Source: an uncultured Lachnospiraceae bacterium (GTDB lineage Bacteria > Bacillota > Clostridia > Lachnospirales > Lachnospiraceae). Taken from it: a DNA stretch of 33,146 nucleotides. The stretch covers positions 1 to 33,146 of the forward strand of contig CANPZZ010000011.1 in assembly GCA_947589125.1 (NCBI GenBank). Direction: 5' to 3'. Positions 29,747-33,146 of this stretch are shown one piece after another; the first letter of the stretch is position 1; each line of letters opens with the position of its first letter. The position numbers were made by a program, and so were the translations under genes. The notes below the pieces were generated by a model, which searched no databases, was not told where the DNA came from, and was given only the letters and a program-made list of their open reading frames with translations.

Positions 29747-31831
29747 CTACTTCACATCCCCGGTCTCGATCATTTCCCGGATCACCGTCTTCAGCTTCTC
29801 CTTCGCCTCTTCCATCGTCACGCCCTTAAGCTGCGCTCCCGCGATGGAACGATGGCCGCCGCCGCCCAGTTTCTCCATCATCACCTGCACGTTCACTTCG
29901 TCCATGGAACGGGCGCTTAAGAAAATGATTCCGTTATATTCAGAAAGCACCACCGATGCCTTAATGCCCTTGATCCCCAGCAGTTCGTTGGCCGCCTGGG
30001 CCGCCACGATCGTCGGATTCTCGATGCCCTCTGCCGGACATTCGCTGATGGCGAACGCCCCCTCGAACACCTCCGCCTGGCCGACCGCATGGGCGCGGGC
30101 CTGGTAATTCACCATCTCCTCGCGGAACGCCTTGCGCACACGCGTCACATCCGCGCCGCTGCGCCGCAGATAAGCCGCCGCCTCGAAGGTCCTGACGCCG
30201 GTCTGATTATTGAAATAATTCGTATCGATGATGATACCCGCATACATAGCATCCGCTTCCTGAGGCCGGATCTTGATGCCGTCGGCGATATACTGCACCA
30301 CCTCAGCTACCATCTCGCAGGCGGAGGAGGCGTTCGGTTCCACATAAGACAGAACCGCGTTGTCGATGATCTCGCTGCTCTGGCGGTGATGATCCAGCAC
30401 GACGATGGTCTTCACCCTCTTAAGGAGTTCCGGCTCTTCCGTGATAGCCGGACGGTTCACGTCCACCACCACCAGAAGCGTTCCCGCGTCCACTTTCTCA
30501 AGCGCCTCGCTGCCCGTAAGGAACATATCCTCCGGATATCCCGCCGCCGGCGTGAACCGCTCAAACATGGGCCTTACCGACGAAGTAACGTCGTTGATCA
30601 CAATATGGGCCTTGCGGTCCAGCGCCGCGGCGATCCGATAGATTCCCACGGCCGCGCCGAAGGAATCGATATCGCCGAGCCGGTGGCCCATGATCAGCAG
30701 CTTCTCCTTCGTGCCGATCAGTTCCCGCAGGGCATGAGCCTTTACACGGGCCTTTACGCGGGTCGTCTTCTCCTGCTGCTGGGACTTGCCGCCGAAATAT
30801 TCGATCTTTTCATTGCTCTTGATCACCGCCTGGTCGCCGCCGCGGCCCAGCGCCATATCGATGGCCATGCGGGCGAACTCATAGTTCTGCCCGTAGGAAT
30901 CGCCGTCCATTCCCAGGCCTATGCTCAAAGTCACAGCCATCTCATTGCCGATATTCACAGATTTCACGTCTTCCAGAATAGAGAAACGCTGCTCCCGCAG
31001 TTCCGCTACATACTGCTGCTTGATGACGAAGAAATATTTGTCCTTCTCCATCTTCTTCACAACGCCGTTAAAGCCGGTGATGTATTTGTTGATGCGGCGC
31101 TCAATCAGGGCCATCAGGAGGGAACGGCGGACCTCCTCCACGCTCTCCAGGGCCTCGTCATAATTATCCAGATAAATAAGTCCGGCCACCATCTTCTGAT
31201 CCGTGATCTCTTTCTGGAAACGCAGGATCTCCGTCTCATCGAAGAGATAGACCGCGATCAGATCCGGCGTCGTGGATGTTGAAGTGATCAGCTTCGTCAC
31301 GCTGCCGCCGTCCGTACCCGTTCCATCGTCCTGTTCCGGCTCCAGATCCGCCATCGGCACCAGTTTCAGATCCATCCGGTAACTGCGTTCGCCGAACGTG
31401 GTATGAATACTGGTCTTCTCTTCCACGCCCTGAAGGATCTCCTTCGTGACCTCCGGGAACATGGCGATAAGGGAATTGTTCCTGCCGTGGGCTTCCCGCA
31501 TCATCTCCGTGAACAGATCGTTCATCCACAGCAGCCGGCCGCTCTGGTCCGTGACAACATATGGAATATCCAGGTCAGACAAAAGCTTCTTCTGAATCCA
31601 AGCGTAATCCGCGGAGAACTCCACCATGCCAGCCAGAAGCTTCCGCCGCGAAAATACATACAGCAGGATAGAAAGCAGCAGATACACGATCGTAAAGCCG
31701 CTCATAGCCAGGGCCGCCCCTACATCGATAAAACCGATGACTATGTTCGTGACGATCACCAGGACCGCGAGAAAGATCGGCCACTGCATATACAGGCCCA
31801 ACTGGCCGGTCAATGTTTTTCTGGGTTTCAT
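29747..31831 (-). CDS. gdpP: Cyclic-di-AMP phosphodiesterase GdpP
   Basis: This 694-residue membrane enzyme hydrolyses c-di-AMP. Two N-terminal transmembrane helices (about 15-60) precede a PAS-like domain (DLDIPYVVTDQSGRLLWMND), a degenerate GGDEF domain (about 210-345; the region ends ALGRGGDQAVIKSNEKIEYFGG) and the DHH/DHHA1 phosphoesterase. Metal ligands are seen in GHRLGDIDSFGAA, VVDVNRP, IVVLDHHRQ and the DHHA1 motif GGGGHRSIAG. Signature sites look intact. A short PAS-proximal insert (EQDDGTGTDGGSVTKLITSTS) is present. It has AAGGAGATTATTT before ATG and leads the gdpP-rplI-dnaB operon. Confidence 0.95.
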   Translation of the reverse strand: MKPRKTLTGQLGLYMQWPIFLAVLVIVTNIVIGFIDVGAALAMSGFTIVYLLLSILLYVFSRRKLLAGMVEFSADYAWIQKKLLSDLDIPYVVTDQSGRLLWMNDLFTEMMREAHGRNNSLIAMFPEVTKEILQGVEEKTSIHTTFGERSYRMDLKLVPMADLEPEQDDGTGTDGGSVTKLITSTSTTPDLIAVYLFDETEILRFQKEITDQKMVAGLIYLDNYDEALESVEEVRRSLLMALIERRINKYITGFNGVVKKMEKDKYFFVIKQQYVAELREQRFSILEDVKSVNIGNEMAVTLSIGLGMDGDSYGQNYEFARMAIDMALGRGGDQAVIKSNEKIEYFGGKSQQQEKTTRVKARVKAHALRELIGTKEKLLIMGHRLGDIDSFGAAVGIYRIAAALDRKAHIVINDVTSSVRPMFERFTPAAGYPEDMFLTGSEALEKVDAGTLLVVVDVNRPAITEEPELLKRVKTIVVLDHHRQSSEIIDNAVLSYVEPNASSACEMVAEVVQYIADGIKIRPQEADAMYAGIIIDTNYFNNQTGVRTFEAAAYLRRSGADVTRVRKAFREEMVNYQARAHAVGQAEVFEGAFAISECPAEGIENPTIVAAQAANELLGIKGIKASVVLSEYNGIIFLSARSMDEVNVQVMMEKLGGGGHRSIAGAQLKGVTMEEAKEKLKTVIREMIETGDVK

Positions 31832-31882
31832 AAATAATCTCCTTACAGGGATACTCCGGTTAAGGCTTTCCTAAACGTAAAT

Positions 31883-31891
31883 AGTATATCA
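31883..31891 (-). promoter_or_regulatory. Extended -10 promoter, gdpP operon
   Basis: On the minus strand TGATATACT is an extended -10 element about 50 nt before gdpP. The -35 region is weak, as at the GH18 and rubredoxin promoters. Confidence 0.55.
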
Positions 31892-31989
31892 CATATCTCC
31901 CTTTTCGTCCAGCATCCCCGCAAATCTCTGTTTCCGGCATGTTAAAAGCGCCAAGAGAATTTATTTTCTCATGCCTGCACAGTACAAAA

Positions 31990-32072
31990 AGCTGCTGCTC
32001 GCGTCTTTCCCGCCCGTTCGCGCAGCATAAAAGACCACCGTCCGCGCTCTTCCCCACCTGTTCACACGATAT
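31990..32072. repeat. Imperfect ~43-nt tandem repeats in an intergenic gap
   Basis: Two units of about 43 nt (around 31983-32026 and 32027-32070) share an AAAA-[AG]-G/C-rich opening, CGCG.TCTT.CCC.CC and GTTC.C.C; a third partial unit merges into the following terminator. Identity is only about two-thirds by eye. The minus-strand ORF over it (31860-32132) is not credible as a gene. No other content is seen in 31892-32072. Confidence 0.35.
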
Positions 32073-32107
32073 AAAAAGGCCGCCGCACCACTTCTGATGC
32101 GGCAGCC
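32073..32107 (-). terminator. Terminator of the symporter gene
   Basis: On the minus strand GGCTGCCGCA-tcagaagtg-GTGCGGCGGCC forms a stem of about 10 bp followed by TTTTT. It shares its GGCTGCC/GGCGGCC base with the dnaB terminator. Confidence 0.85.
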
Positions 32108-32153
32108 GCTCGAATTTCCATCCGTAATACACGCAAACCCCGGATCGCGGTTA

Positions 32154-33146
32154 TCATCCCAGCGCCGTCTTCTGTGCGACTACATTCTCCTTCTCATAGC
32201 AGGCAAACGCGTCGTCCACCAGCTTCTTGTCGGGCTTGGGCGTCAGCCAGCTTACCACCGGCACGATGACCAGGCCGGCCAGCATCGCGATGGAACCGCA
32301 GTTGATCGGCGACTTCATGATCGCCGGGAAAATGCCGGGAACCAGCATATTTAACAGCATGATGCCGGAACCGAAGATGAAGCAGACCCAGCAGGACGCC
32401 TTCGTGGTCTTCTTCCAATACAGAGAGTACATGAACGGCGCCAGGAAAGAGCCGGCCAGAGCGCCCCAGGAGATACCCATCAGCTGGGCGATGAAGGTTA
32501 CGGAACTCTTGTACTGGATCAGGGCGATGATCGCGGAGATCGCGATGAAGACTACGATCAGGCCGCGGATATAGAGCACCTGCTTCTTATCGTCCATTTC
32601 CTTGATGACCAGGCCCTTCAGGAAATCGATGGTCAGCGTGGAGCTGGACGCGATCACCAGGGAGGACAGGGTGGACATGGACGCCGACAGCACCAGGATC
32701 ACCACCAGAGCGATCAGCGCCGGGCTTAAATTCTGAAGCATGGTCGGGATCACGGAGTCATAACCGTTGGCCGCGATGTCGATCTGGTCGGAGAACAGAC
32801 GTCCGAAGCCGCCCAGGAAATAGCATCCGCCGGCCACGACCAGCGCGAACAGCGTGGAAATGATCGTGCCTTTCTTGATGGCTTCCTCATTCTTGATGGC
32901 GTAGAATTTCTGCACCATCTGGGGCAGGCCCCAGGTTCCCAGGGATGTTAATATCACGACAAACATCAGGTTCAGCGGATCCGGGCCCAGGAAGGAATTG
33001 AAGACGCCGGGCGTCTCGGACACGGTCGGATCAGAGACCTTCGCCAGTCCGTCCATAGCCGCCATCAGACCGCCCTTGCTGCCGATGACCGCCGCGATGA
33101 CCGCGGAAATGCCCACCAGCATGATGATGCCCTGGATGAAATCGTT
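32154..33146 (-). CDS. Sodium:solute symporter (SSS family), 3' part only
   Basis: The reading frame is open to the window's right end, so the N-terminus is missing; at least 330 residues are present. Hydrophobic helices include MLVGISAVIAAVIGS, FVVILTSLGTWGLPQMVQKF, TIISTLFALVVAGGCYFLGG and ALIALVVILVLSASMSTLSSLVIASSSTLTIDF; the last contains the SSS-family SASMSTLSSL region that contributes to the sodium site. The family couples inward sodium flow to uptake of proline, sugars, vitamins or other solutes. The substrate cannot be decided here. The ATG at 33122 in the ORF track is an internal methionine; the frame continues NDFIQGII upstream. Confidence 0.9.
   Translation of the reverse strand, partial: NDFIQGIIMLVGISAVIAAVIGSKGGLMAAMDGLAKVSDPTVSETPGVFNSFLGPDPLNLMFVVILTSLGTWGLPQMVQKFYAIKNEEAIKKGTIISTLFALVVAGGCYFLGGFGRLFSDQIDIAANGYDSVIPTMLQNLSPALIALVVILVLSASMSTLSSLVIASSSTLTIDFLKGLVIKEMDDKKQVLYIRGLIVVFIAISAIIALIQYKSSVTFIAQLMGISWGALAGSFLAPFMYSLYWKKTTKASCWVCFIFGSGIMLLNMLVPGIFPAIMKSPINCGSIAMLAGLVIVPVVSWLTPKPDKKLVDDAFACYEKENVVAQKTALG

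Noticed and set aside
30089-31282. 397-aa plus-strand ORF
   Set aside because: It is antisense to gdpP, with His/Arg-rich composition typical of shadow frames.
1-33146. tRNA or rRNA genes, prophage or intact insertion sequence
   Set aside because: I found no cloverleaf with CCA-end pattern, no rRNA-like sequence, no integrase, capsid or DDE transposase in any frame.

Overview
The window reads as a chromosomal segment of an anaerobic, moderately GC-rich Bacillota, most likely a Lachnospiraceae-type Clostridia. Evidence: AGGAGG-type ribosome binding sites with several TTG/GTG starts, MecA, a gdpP-rplI-dnaB operon, a short rubredoxin and a 2[4Fe-4S] ferredoxin (anaerobic electron carriers), a VanW-family envelope protein, a CwlD-type amidase, and a choline-binding-like surface protein. 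The genus assignment is inference. I see no phage genes, intact insertion sequence, CRISPR array, rRNA or tRNA.

Layout. 1-143: non-coding left edge with a LexA-box-like palindrome and a terminator. 144-2576 (-): secreted surface protein with Ig-like repeats and C-terminal wall-binding repeats. 2777-4058 (+): a PD-(D/E)XK Rpn/transposase-family gene broken by a frameshift. 4207-5688 (+): asnS with its own promoter. 5705-5880: first copy of a structured repeat. 5902-8844 (+): SbcD-like nuclease and SbcC/YhaN-like ATPase operon. 8969-9127 (-): rubredoxin, absent from the ORF track. 9251-9499: second copy of the structured repeat followed by a 62/63-bp tandem duplication. 9526-10041 (+): GNAT acetyltransferase.

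10140-17499 (-): a long co-directional run, in transcription order tsaC/Sua5, dCMP deaminase, DEDDh exonuclease, a 36-aa membrane peptide (absent from the ORF track), a VanW protein, an AIR-synthase-like C-terminal domain protein, an Lrp/AsnC regulator overlapping an aminotransferase by 4 nt, and trmL. 17741-18481 (+): CwlD-like amidase. 18516-21633 (-): GH18/SH3 membrane protein and a metallophosphoesterase lipoprotein. 21858-24147 (-): a Hanks-type kinase fused to a degenerate MinD/TadZ-like P-loop domain, a stand-alone protein of similar P-loop type and a 74-aa acidic protein. 24361-26323 (+): mecA, ferredoxin, class-I-amidotransferase-type C26 hydrolase. 26436-27410 (-): MerR regulator. 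27735-31831 (-): gdpP, rplI, dnaB. 32154-33146 (-): sodium:solute symporter, cut by the window end.

The most unusual content is the structured repeat (copies A and B). Each copy is closed by a conserved GCAGTGC/GCACTGC outer stem and holds a long hairpin plus two small hairpins. Between copies the loop and 3' part are nearly identical, whereas the long-hairpin arms differ in sequence yet stay self-complementary (18 perfect pairs in A; 20 pairs with two G-U in B). The second candidate is the kinase/P-loop/small-protein cluster. All gene functions are assigned from sequence recognition only; no database search was run.
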